In this document: in pieces, positions 1 through 7,243 of the stretch
Layout: every line of letters begins with the position of its first letter
How positions within the stretch are numbered: the stretch's first letter is position 1
Source: Danxiaibacter sp048498555
Lineage (GTDB): Bacteria; Bacteroidota; Bacteroidia; Chitinophagales; Chitinophagaceae
Assembly (NCBI GenBank): GCA_048498555.1
Contig: JBEHXT010000006.1
Coordinates: 124,001-188,000 of the forward strand
Direction: 5' to 3'
DNA length: 64,000 nt
Program-made: the position numbers and the translations under genes
The notes under the pieces: model-generated
Databases searched by the model: none
The model's input: the letters and a program-made list of their open reading frames with translations, nothing else
Told to the model about the DNA's origin: nothing

Positions 1-26
1 CAATCGTTGCAAGCAATAGAGCAAAA
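1..26. repeat. 26-bp repeat, copy 1
   Basis: This stretch matches positions 641-666 in direct orientation with four substitutions in 26 bases. The two copies bracket the DoxX-like gene. It may be a dispersed intergenic repeat or the scar of a small mobile unit; no transposase is visible nearby. Confidence 0.5.
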
Positions 27-65
27 CCGCTAAACTTGGACGCATCGCACCGGGTTAAATAGTTT

Positions 66-500
66 CTACTTTTTTCCAATTAAATAATCAATACTGTACC
101 GAAAATTATTAAAAGCACTGAGCGAAAAACTTGCTGCTGCAGCTGTCCAGACAGAATAATCAAGGCTTGGTTTGATGCCAAAGCTAAAGGTCATTGTCAA
201 TGCAAAGCTTAACAATAACACTCCGGAAGCAAATGCAGCGAATTTTATTTTATACCCGGTTAATAATAATATTGGCAACGCCGTCTCTAAAACGGTGGCA
301 ATGATCGCAAGGATATTATTTGTTTGCGGATTAGCGAATGAATTAACGGTTTGGGAATAGGCAACAAAGTTTTTCCAATTACCCCAGGCAACATTTTGGG
401 TACCCCAAAAGCCTAGCCTGTCAGCTACAGCCGAAAGAAAAGAAACCGAAAGTGCCACTCTTAGAAAAAGCTGGAGAACAGTTGTTCTTCTTGCATCCAT
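66..500 (-). CDS. DoxX-like integral membrane protein
   Basis: This 144-residue protein is almost wholly hydrophobic, with about four predicted membrane segments (roughly residues 8-26, 60-82, 86-107 and 117-135). It fits small DoxX/DoxD-like proteins by the N-terminal LRVALSVSFLSAVADRLGFWG pattern (a helix, then an Asp-Arg/Gly-Phe turn), the GNW-NF segment and the TALPILLLTG helix. The biochemical role of most DoxX-like proteins is unknown; some are linked to redox or thiol stress. It stands alone on the minus strand and lies between two copies of a 26-bp repeat. Two more DoxX-type genes occur at 45874 and 47959. Confidence 0.7.
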   Translation of the reverse strand: MDARRTTVLQLFLRVALSVSFLSAVADRLGFWGTQNVAWGNWKNFVAYSQTVNSFANPQTNNILAIIATVLETALPILLLTGYKIKFAAFASGVLLLSFALTMTFSFGIKPSLDYSVWTAAAASFSLSAFNNFRYSIDYLIGKK

Positions 501-640
501 TGTATCGAGATTTTAGGAAAGCAAAACTATCAGACAAAAGGCAGATAAAACTTAAGCCAGTTTAAGATTCTTTGGTGTTCTGCAAAATATTCAGATTGGG
601 CGGTTTCAATTTATCGCCGTCCGCGATTGAATTGTAGAAT

Positions 641-666
641 CAATCGCTACAAGCGATAGAGTAAAA
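641..666. repeat. 26-bp repeat, copy 2
   Basis: This is the second copy of the repeat at 1-26. It contains a short palindrome (ATCGCT-AC-AAGCGAT). Just upstream, 624-646, is another palindromic stretch (CGATTGA...TCAATCG), so the copy could form a hairpin in RNA. Confidence 0.5.
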
Positions 667-715
667 TCAGGGCGTTAATGCGGTCCGTTTTATTTGCCTC
701 CAACTGTATAATCCC

Positions 716-1231
716 TTAAATTAAAGGGGGAAGGAACGGAATGATGAAAATGCCAGCGGAACACACTCTATCTATAATTGTCGCATTTCTTTCTTCTTCA
801 ATAATATAATTGCTTCTACCGGCCATACCCATTTCAAAGCCATAAAATTTTAAAGACAATTGCCTCCATCCTTGATACCAGATTAAGAAGACAAAAGTAC
901 CTGCAAGACCATGTGCGCAATTGTGAACATTACTGTTTTTATCGGTAAGGTTTAAAGTAGCGTCGTTATAATATATGATACAAACGAATAACAGAACAAG
1001 CGAAAGTGCTATCCAGCACAGGAACACGATCTTCTTTCTCAAAGCCCTGAACTGGAAAAAAAAGAGTGAGAAGGGAATTGCAAAAGTCAACAGCTGAAAG
1101 TTCTGTCGTTGCTTTTGGTAACTTACCAGGTTATACACCTTGGCACGAAGCACAAAGAAAATCAGTAGCGAAGCCAGTGATAGCAAAATTATATCCAGGG
1201 TAGAAAACGAGTTTTTGGGTTTTGAATCCAT
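716..1231 (-). CDS. Hypothetical membrane protein
   Basis: I do not recognise the family. The 171-residue protein has a short polar N-terminus, then probable membrane segments near residues 12-30, 46-60, 66-87 and 108-121, and a hydrophobic C-terminus (GIFIIPFLPPLI). Basic loops after the first helix (LRAKVYNL, YQKQRQ) suggest an inside loop. The C-terminal half has a polar stretch, EEERNATIIDRVCSAG. The length of the open frame and membrane-protein composition favour a real gene. It lies downstream of the HNH gene on the same strand, 228 bp away, so co-transcription is possible but not shown. Confidence 0.5.
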   Translation of the reverse strand: MDSKPKNSFSTLDIILLSLASLLIFFVLRAKVYNLVSYQKQRQNFQLLTFAIPFSLFFFQFRALRKKIVFLCWIALSLVLLFVCIIYYNDATLNLTDKNSNVHNCAHGLAGTFVFLIWYQGWRQLSLKFYGFEMGMAGRSNYIIEEERNATIIDRVCSAGIFIIPFLPPLI

Positions 1232-1459
1232 AGTGTGTTGATTTTACCAATTGAAAAGCATTGTTGCAGAACATTTCAGACAATACTTTCTATAAAAATG
1301 CATAGATATGCAAGCCTAAAAATTTCTGCATTGCATCAAACTCTATCCGGGCGAGATGAAAATGATTGTCTTTATAAAGAGCAGAAATACGAAAAGTATC
1401 GCTTTGTTTATCATGATAAGCAGCTTGGGTTTGTATTTTCGCATGTTATGTATTGGACA

Positions 1460-1984
1460 TTATTCCCACTTGTCTTTTGCCTTCGCTTCATCGATTGTTT
1501 GCCATTGCATATTTTCCGGACAATCACAACCGCCTTTTTTAAGCGGTATTATATGATCAACAACATAACCTGGCCGCCCATTAGGATATTTAGTTTGCTT
1601 CATAAATGCCAATTTTGCCGCGGCACTTCGTTTGATTTTTCCGTTAGCATCTCGTTCTACAGTCGTTGAATAACCTGGTTCAGTGCTATATTTCGGAGGC
1701 GTGGTAGTTGTTTGATTGGATTTTGGAAATGATGTAGCGCTATAAGATGAAGATGATTTGTTCTCCTTATATCTTTTGTCGGGAGTACCATCTTTTTTAA
1801 GATGCAATTCTGTATAGCTTGATGTAGTACTGGAAGAATATGAATTAGTTTGAGGCGAGCTATAAGTTTCTTTGTTTTCCTTATACCGCATGTCTGGCGT
1901 GCCGTCTTTTTTTAAGTGTTGAGCTAACAACAATTGCGTGCTAAAAACAAGAAATGCAATAATTAGGGTAACAGTGTTTTTCAA
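1460..1984 (-). CDS. Secreted HNH-endonuclease-like protein
   Basis: The C-terminal 35 residues carry an HNH-type signature: DHIIPLKKGG, then CDCPENMQWQ and a closing AKAKDKWE helix, as in small HNH nucleases of the bba-Me fold. The middle is a low-complexity Ser/Thr/Tyr-rich linker with two copies of HLKKDGTPD-RYKENK about 37 residues apart. I favour the TTG at 1984 because translation from it gives a classical signal peptide (MKNTVTLIIAF...LLLAQ) of about 21 residues. The frame stays open to an ATG at 2110, which would add a second odd hydrophobic segment. Secretion suggests nuclease activity outside the cytoplasm, for nutrition or antagonism. No immunity gene is recognisable next to it. 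Confidence 0.6.
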   Translation of the reverse strand: MKNTVTLIIAFLVFSTQLLLAQHLKKDGTPDMRYKENKETYSSPQTNSYSSSTTSSYTELHLKKDGTPDKRYKENKSSSSYSATSFPKSNQTTTTPPKYSTEPGYSTTVERDANGKIKRSAAAKLAFMKQTKYPNGRPGYVVDHIIPLKKGGCDCPENMQWQTIDEAKAKDKWE

Positions 1985-2183
1985 GTTAGTATGTTTTAAA
2001 AGATTGTTTGTTGTCGTCTTCTCATTCGAATGCTTTTCTGGAACACTCCAAAGTAAAAGGAGATACAATAAAAGTAAGTTATTGAAAAGATTTGCAATTA
2101 ATTCAACCACACATATCGCTACCTTGTTTTGGTTGAAGGTTTATACCCTGATACAATCGGGCGGAATTTGAAAACACGAGTGA

Positions 2184-2336
2184 CCTTCGGAACACGTCAG
2201 AGAATTTAATAAAATTTTAGAAATCTATAAAGAAAAGGAAGCGCTATTTGAAGGAACGCTGAACGACAACGATGAAATGACTGCAATAGTCGAAGGGTTG
2301 ATGAAGAATGAGAAGAGAATCATGCCTTACAGCTAA
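2184..2336 (+). pseudogene. Orphan C-terminal fragment of an unknown gene
   Basis: From the stop at 2181 to the TAA at 2334 there is a 50-codon open frame with protein-like composition (FNKILEIYKEKEALFEG, then MKNEKRIMPYS at the end). It has no good start codon near its 5' end; the first ATG, at 2277, would leave only 19 residues. It overlaps the last codons of the convergent ABC ATPase gene by 4 bp. It looks like the tail of a gene whose front was lost, possibly when the neighbouring AT-rich operon or the HNH gene arrived. I cannot name the family. Confidence 0.35.
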
Positions 2337-4261
2337 TTTTTAGGAATGTTCTTGAGACTTGGGTTATCCTTAGTATAATATTCTCCCACAACTAAATTGC
2401 TGTCGTTCAAATTTCTTGTGATATATGATGTCGTATAAATCATTTGGTAGCTATTTGAATTATATTTATTCACCCGCTCAATTAAAAGCCGTTGCAAGTT
2501 TTGTGCTCTTTTCATCTCTATACCTTTGTCTTCCATATTGTCAGCAAATATAAATCTTGGAAATCTCATTCGATCAATATGCAATGAAGCTAGAAAAATT
2601 GAGAATCTTGCTGATACCTTTAAATAGAAATTCGAACTTGCTGAGTATTTGGAAAACTTATTAGAGAGGAATGCAATATTGTTAGAATAGTCAATAAAGA
2701 AATCACTTGCATTTTTAAATTCATCTTGTCTATCTAAATCATTGTTAAGTAAATAAACTCCTTCCTCTTTCACTTTCTCATTGATCTCCTCTTTTAATTT
2801 AGCTTGTTTTTTTTCTGTTTTGGAAATATATGATTTCAAATAACTCACTTCATTCTCAAGTTCACTTTTTGTTTGAATTAATTTTTTATATCGCTCGGCA
2901 CTTTCAAGCATAGTTCTGAATTGAAGTATTTCGCCTTCCATAAATCCTTTTCTGCTATTAAGATTGTCGATCGTCTCTTCACTAAACGACTTTACATCAA
3001 CCAATGCTGAGTTTACTTGTTTTTGCAAATCTTGAAGTTTTCCAGATTCGGCAACTTGTTTAGATTCTAAATCCACTAAACTCCTTTTATTTAATTCCAG
3101 CAGTCTTTGAGATTCATTAATTTGAAATCCAATTTCCTGTTGCATTCTTCTCGCTTGCACAATACCAAAAGATTCATCTATTGGTTCTTTACATAACTTA
3201 CAATTAGTTCCATGATCGTGAGGTTTAATTTTAGTCAAACACTCAGGACAGTAATCCAATGGTAAATTACCCAAGAACTCTCTTGTTTGAATCGAATTTT
3301 TTAATGCTTTTATTTTCTTGGTTAGTGTTTCAATAAAAAAAGTAGAATCTGCTATTTCATTGTTTAAAAAAACAATTTTCCTTCCTAATTCGATTACAAT
3401 TGTCCTTTGCTTGATGGCTTCATCTGTCAATTTTTGAAAAGCAAGTTGTGAATCTTGTTCATAGTTTATTTCTTTTTCTTTCGTACGGATAGCTACAATT
3501 TGCTCTTGAATTAACGATATCTCATTCTCTCTATTTTCGATGGCTGTTTGAAGATGACTAGGATCTAAGGTTAGCGGATTTGAAAAAAATTGTGAAGTTG
3601 CCTTTATTTCGCTTTTGATGCTTTCCAAGTCCTTTTCAGCGGAAATTAATCGCTTTTTGTTTTCATATAACTCTTCATTATAAACCCCCAATAATAAATC
3701 AGAAACAGTTTCCCGAGTTAGCTGGCTGTCAAAATGTTCATAATAAAACAGTGAGCTTGTGGGAGAGTCCTGATCGATATACAACAATCGTAAGATCTGA
3801 TGGAAAGTAATATTATTGTCACCCTTTACGATCGGCAATCCTAAATTTTCGAATAGAACATTTGAAAAACTTTTGCGATTTTCAGTCGTTTTATACCCAA
3901 ATTTTTGCCATCCTTTATCAGGCGGAGGATTAAAGCTTTCTGTCATCGGTCCCCAGAAAAAGTATAATGGAGCTGCGCTGTTTATGTTTCCTTCTTCATC
4001 TTTTTCAATTTCACGCTTGATCGTAAAAATAGCTCCATTCATTTCAACTTCTGCTATCACCTGTGCGCAAAGTCTTGCTTCTGGAACAAAATCATTAAAA
4101 GCACCGCCTAGTACAAAAAAAATAAAGTGCGTGATTGTAGATTTGCCACTGCTATTATCTCCTCGAATTATATTTACACCCTTGTGGTAAAGCTCATCAT
4201 AAGCAACTTTTCCGTTGTCTGTGGTTATGTAAAGTCTATTTAAAAAAAGATTATTACGCAT
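2333..4261 (-). CDS. Rad50/SMC-like ABC ATPase of an ABC-3C system
   Basis: This protein of 642 residues (647 if the ATG at 4276 is used) has a Walker A, GDNSSGKST, at about residue 40. Two long coiled-coil stretches (about 200-335 and 370-520) flank a zinc-ribbon-like insert with two CxxC pairs (CPEC, then CKLC 12 residues later). Near the C-terminus is a Walker-B-like FIFADNMED. This is the layout of Rad50/SMC-type ATPases found in bacterial conflict systems. It is the last gene of a four-gene operon and overlaps the middle-component gene by 8 bp from the ATG at 4261. In the ABC-three-component model it would sense invading nucleic acid or assembly and gate the effector. The region is visibly AT-rich against its surroundings, consistent with acquisition. 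Confidence 0.75.
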   Translation of the reverse strand: MRNNLFLNRLYITTDNGKVAYDELYHKGVNIIRGDNSSGKSTITHFIFFVLGGAFNDFVPEARLCAQVIAEVEMNGAIFTIKREIEKDEEGNINSAAPLYFFWGPMTESFNPPPDKGWQKFGYKTTENRKSFSNVLFENLGLPIVKGDNNITFHQILRLLYIDQDSPTSSLFYYEHFDSQLTRETVSDLLLGVYNEELYENKKRLISAEKDLESIKSEIKATSQFFSNPLTLDPSHLQTAIENRENEISLIQEQIVAIRTKEKEINYEQDSQLAFQKLTDEAIKQRTIVIELGRKIVFLNNEIADSTFFIETLTKKIKALKNSIQTREFLGNLPLDYCPECLTKIKPHDHGTNCKLCKEPIDESFGIVQARRMQQEIGFQINESQRLLELNKRSLVDLESKQVAESGKLQDLQKQVNSALVDVKSFSEETIDNLNSRKGFMEGEILQFRTMLESAERYKKLIQTKSELENEVSYLKSYISKTEKKQAKLKEEINEKVKEEGVYLLNNDLDRQDEFKNASDFFIDYSNNIAFLSNKFSKYSASSNFYLKVSARFSIFLASLHIDRMRFPRFIFADNMEDKGIEMKRAQNLQRLLIERVNKYNSNSYQMIYTTSYITRNLNDSNLVVGEYYTKDNPSLKNIPKN

Positions 4262-4772
4262 CGTATTTGCTCTCAATTAAATTTGTTCTATTTTTTAAAC
4301 CGTCTGTTCCAAACAATGACATCTGACTAAAGTGTGATGTCATTAAAGCAACCACGTTTTTTTCTTTTGGCGTCAATTCCTCGAATTTGTTTACAAGGTC
4401 AATTAATATCGGCTTGTTAACAATCAAAGCCCTTTGTTGGTTTAAAGACGATTTGTCTATTATCCCATATGATGCTATACAGTTAAGTGCTGCTAATTGG
4501 TAAGGTCTAATTTGTTCAAAAACTTTTCTATCTCCTGGGATTTGCTCGTACGGGTTATTTGAATCTCTGACAAACTGCTTTCTAATTTGTCGAATATCTG
4601 ATTCATCTTTCTTTAATTTTATGTCATGGATTTTGCTAGGAAATAACAGATAGAAATCCCAAATTCTTAGTCTTTCGATCTCGAGGCTTACGCCATTTTC
4701 AAACTTATTTAAAAAATGAAGCATTCTGAAAATCGTATGATAAAGATCAAACGCCTGGTTGTATACAATCAT
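4254..4772 (-). CDS. ABC-3C middle component (MC5-like)
   Basis: This 172-residue cytoplasmic protein opens with YNQAFDLYHTIFRMLHFL, which resembles the start of the middle components of ABC-three-component systems, the MC5 type as I recall it. The rest is helical and charged, with a winged-helix-like stretch near residues 85-150 (LAALNCIASYGIIDKSS, then ELTPKEKNVVALM). Such proteins couple the ATPase to the effector. It overlaps the upstream effector-domain gene by 26 bp and the downstream ATPase gene, so translation is probably coupled. The exact subfamily number is from memory and is less certain than the general role. Confidence 0.6.
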   Translation of the reverse strand: MIVYNQAFDLYHTIFRMLHFLNKFENGVSLEIERLRIWDFYLLFPSKIHDIKLKKDESDIRQIRKQFVRDSNNPYEQIPGDRKVFEQIRPYQLAALNCIASYGIIDKSSLNQQRALIVNKPILIDLVNKFEELTPKEKNVVALMTSHFSQMSLFGTDGLKNRTNLIESKYDA

Positions 4773-5337
4773 AATTTTTCCAATTTAAATGGCACTGACC
4801 AGTCAAATAATAAATCATTCCTAAAATATCATCCGCATCATAGTTTAACACTGTATCATTTTCTCCTTCGATATTGATTAAATCAAGAACGGGTTGAACA
4901 ACCTTTATAACGACCTCTTGGAAAATTTCATCTTTTGTAACTCCTTTATTTACTAAGGGAGTTACAAAAGCTTCAAAGTTCATTTTTATTTTTCCAAATA
5001 ATTGACTATCGATCCATTGCGCAGATTCGAAAAACTTATTAAGTTCCAACCTCTTAGCAAATTTTTCCTTTTTTCTTGTTGCTTCGATTATTTCATTTTG
5101 TTTATAGCCTCCGTCTTCTAGTTTTGTTGGCATATCAATTCCGTCCATTCGTGTAATGTAATACTTTAAAGATTCCATTACTCCCTCATATCTCTGATCA
5201 CTCGCGACTTCTTTATCTAATTTTTCAAATCTTTTTGAGAATCTTGTCTGCTTTACTATATAAATGGGAGCTTTATTTTCGACAATATTTAGCTGATTTT
5301 GAATTTGATTTTCCTTGTTCTCGACTTGTTGACTCAT
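4747..5337 (-). CDS. ABC-3C effector C-terminal-domain protein
   Basis: This 196-residue protein resembles the C-terminal domain that joins effectors to the ABC-3C core. It has a start strand PIYIVKQTRFSKRFEKLD, a charged helical middle, and an end with DADDILGMIYYLTGQCHLNW. Normally this domain is the tail of a larger effector. Here it is a separate gene whose ATG overlaps the stop of the small upstream gene by one base (TAATG), so both halves are probably made together. The N-terminal 25 residues are Gln/Asn-rich and resemble the end of the upstream product. No enzymatic motif is visible. Confidence 0.55.
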   Translation of the reverse strand: MSQQVENKENQIQNQLNIVENKAPIYIVKQTRFSKRFEKLDKEVASDQRYEGVMESLKYYITRMDGIDMPTKLEDGGYKQNEIIEATRKKEKFAKRLELNKFFESAQWIDSQLFGKIKMNFEAFVTPLVNKGVTKDEIFQEVVIKVVQPVLDLINIEGENDTVLNYDADDILGMIYYLTGQCHLNWKNYDCIQPGV

Positions 5338-5681
5338 TACATTTGAATGTTACCAGTGTTATTTTGAATATTGATTTGCTTTTCTATTTGGCCGGTATTG
5401 TTTACGTTTTGTTGGTAATAAGCGTCTAACTTGTTTTGTGCAATCGCGACAGCATTTTGTAGCTCTTCTCTAAAAGCCGGATCTGTATCAATTTTTTGTA
5501 AAAGCAAATGATTTAATTGTTCCTTATCCTTTATAATGTCAACTTTCAACTCTTTGGCAAACGGCTTTTTAATGATATTCCAAATATCTTCTCCGATTTT
5601 TTCGGCGATGGCTTCTCCTGTTTTTAATAAATAGGGGGAGACCATCGCAATTGCTGTAGTAACCAGTGTTACGGGTTCCAT
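5337..5681 (-). CDS. Small putative effector of the ABC-3C operon
   Basis: This 114-residue protein starts with a short hydrophobic or amphipathic helix (MEPVTLVTTAIAMVSPYLL, then GEAIAEKIGEDIWNIIKK). A helical middle follows, then an Asn/Gln/Ile-rich tail with repeating NxTGxI-like turns. Similar N-terminal stretches occur in small proteins of bacterial conflict operons, where they may act on membranes or on partners. It is the first gene of the operon and its TAA overlaps the next ATG. The start follows an AT-rich leader. I cannot assign an enzymatic activity; membrane disruption or an adaptor role is inference. Confidence 0.45.
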   Translation of the reverse strand: MEPVTLVTTAIAMVSPYLLKTGEAIAEKIGEDIWNIIKKPFAKELKVDIIKDKEQLNHLLLQKIDTDPAFREELQNAVAIAQNKLDAYYQQNVNNTGQIEKQINIQNNTGNIQM

Positions 5682-5840
5682 ATTGCTAGTTTTATTTTAC
5701 ATTTTGAAAAAAATTGCATGCAGAGCATAGTTGTAAGGGCTTTGCACACTCTCACTTGCTATAATTGTAGTTTTCTAGATTTTACGTGATATTAGATTCG
5801 CGGAGAAGATAAGATCAGTATGAGTGTTTCAATGAAAATT

Positions 5841-5954
5841 TTAAATTACTTGGCAAGGCTCTGCCACCTCAGCCACAGATTTAGGGCAAGGATTAAAGAT
5901 ACCATATAAAAAAAGTAAAAAAACAGCACTCAACAAATTAAAATCGTTGAACAT
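5841..5954 (-). CDS. Candidate 37-residue micro-ORF
   Basis: The stop of the downstream-reading EEP gene overlaps an ATG (TGATG at 5956-5952). This opens a 37-codon frame with a hydrophobic N-terminal half (LLSAVFLLFLYGIF) and a C-terminus with two Cys and two Pro. The stop/start coupling and the hydrophobic segment are the only support. It could be chance; no homologue is known to me. Confidence 0.2.
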   Translation of the reverse strand: MFNDFNLLSAVFLLFLYGIFNPCPKSVAEVAEPCQVI

Positions 5955-6676
5955 CAGTGAGTAAATGAATTAAACGTAACAATAAGCGGCACATGATCGC
6001 TGTATTTAGACCAAAACTCATAATCACCTACTTCCACTGTCTGCAGGTGTTTTGCCAGATCGATTGAAGCAAAGCAATAGTCAATATGATAAGGTTTGTC
6101 TTTTTGCCTGTACATATAAAGCGTAGGATGTTGCTCACTTCCCTGCGTTTGGTTAAAATAGCTATGATAAAGGCTTTGTATTCCTTTTGCTTCCAGGAGC
6201 TTTACTATCGTAGAATGGTTGCCTTCACGCCTCGGTTTATCCCAAATGGTATTGCTGTTAAAATCACCAACCAGGATTGTTAGTTTGTCTTTAATAAGCG
6301 CTTCATAGTGATTAATGGCTTTCCAGATTTGTGTTACATAATGCCCGTCCGGGTCTGTTGGATTGTTCGCCCAAATCGCGAAAAGCGTAAATTCAAAATG
6401 CCCGTTAGAAACGGCAATCGGGATAATCATTTTGAAATGATCATTGTGAACATCTAAAACTTTAAAATGGAAATCACAATATGAAAAAATACCAAGCCCT
6501 TTGTTAGTGTTTTGCCCAAACCACAATTTATCGTTTGGCTTAGGAGTATCAGTATTAAAAAGCAGTTTGTCCGGATGCTCACATTCCGGAACAATAAGGA
6601 TGTCTGGTTGATGCGCTAAAATAATGTCAGCCTTTTTCCGAAAAGCCATATTGCAGTTCCAGGTAATGATTTTCAT
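5954..6676 (-). CDS. Endonuclease/exonuclease/phosphatase family protein
   Basis: This 240-residue protein has the full set of EEP-superfamily (DNase I-like) motifs: ITWNCN at the start, a metal-binding Glu in VPECEH, the catalytic GDFNSN in the middle, HIDYCF, and a terminal SDHVPL. The substrate could be DNA, RNA or a phosphorylated small molecule; the sequence alone does not decide. There is no signal peptide, so it should act in the cytoplasm. It lies on the same strand upstream of the ABC-3C operon across a 270-bp gap, too far to claim one transcript. Confidence 0.85.
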   Translation of the reverse strand: MKIITWNCNMAFRKKADIILAHQPDILIVPECEHPDKLLFNTDTPKPNDKLWFGQNTNKGLGIFSYCDFHFKVLDVHNDHFKMIIPIAVSNGHFEFTLFAIWANNPTDPDGHYVTQIWKAINHYEALIKDKLTILVGDFNSNTIWDKPRREGNHSTIVKLLEAKGIQSLYHSYFNQTQGSEQHPTLYMYRQKDKPYHIDYCFASIDLAKHLQTVEVGDYEFWSKYSDHVPLIVTFNSFTH

Positions 6677-7243
6677 ATTGCAACATTTCAGCTAGTTAAT
6701 ACAAGCAACACCTTCTTCTGACGTGAGTATTCCGCAGAATCACTCGCAGCAGATTTAGCAACCAGAAACCAATTTCTGCTTTTTAATTGAAATTGCTGCT
6801 TTAGTGCGTGTATTCAAACTTTGAGCTAAAACGTCCAGAGTTAAGTTAGGCAGTTCAGACTTTCAGCTTCAACGCCCTCGCTTTAGCCTGAAGTTTCAGT
6901 CTTTTAGATAGGAATTTCAATCTTTGAGTTTGAATATCCAGACTTTTAGTTTGAATATCGAGGTTTAAAATAGCATTACAGGGATATTCTTCACTTCTGG
7001 CTCCATTATTTCGTACAGATACGCTTCATCACTGAATCATAGTTTTTTTCATTAAAACGTTTACAACTGCATTCCCTTCTTTTCAATATCTTTCATCTAC
7101 ATAAAAAGTAGCGGCCATCACTAATATAAAACTGTTGAATTTATTGGTTGTCGTCAACTGCTGATTTGCATTAACAATGAAATTCCGTTTCTTCCCCCAT
7201 CCTTCGAAAAAGGTTGGGTCTTATTAAGCCAACTTTTACAACC
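6677..7243. other. Gene-free stretch upstream of the esterase gene
   Basis: About 560 bp with no convincing coding region on either strand. Its left half holds a degenerate tandem repeat (see 6805-6970). The right half shows nothing I recognise apart from AT-rich sequence that may hold the promoter of the gene at 7244. Confidence 0.5.
6805..6970. repeat. Degenerate 21-22 bp tandem repeat
   Basis: Units of the type TTCAATCTTTGAGTTTGAATA recur with a period of about 21-22 bases, clearest from 6897 to 6963, and decay leftward. The sequence alternates CTTTGAG/CTTTTAG and TTGAATAT blocks. It does not encode a protein. It resembles the low-complexity intergenic repeats common in large Bacteroidota genomes. 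Confidence 0.5.

Noticed and set aside
1235..1669. 144-residue plus-strand frame opposite the HNH gene
   Set aside because: It is the antisense of the HNH gene and the gap, with no domain and unlikely composition.
2333..5681. Reading the ATPase as SbcC/RecF-type repair protein
   Set aside because: There is no SbcD partner or repair neighbour, and the operon structure fits ABC-3C better.
5868..5920. Possible tRNA fragment near the EEP gene (GTGGCTGAG-like D-arm on the minus strand)
   Set aside because: No matching acceptor, anticodon or T-arm was found, so it is not a tRNA or a convincing attachment-site remnant.
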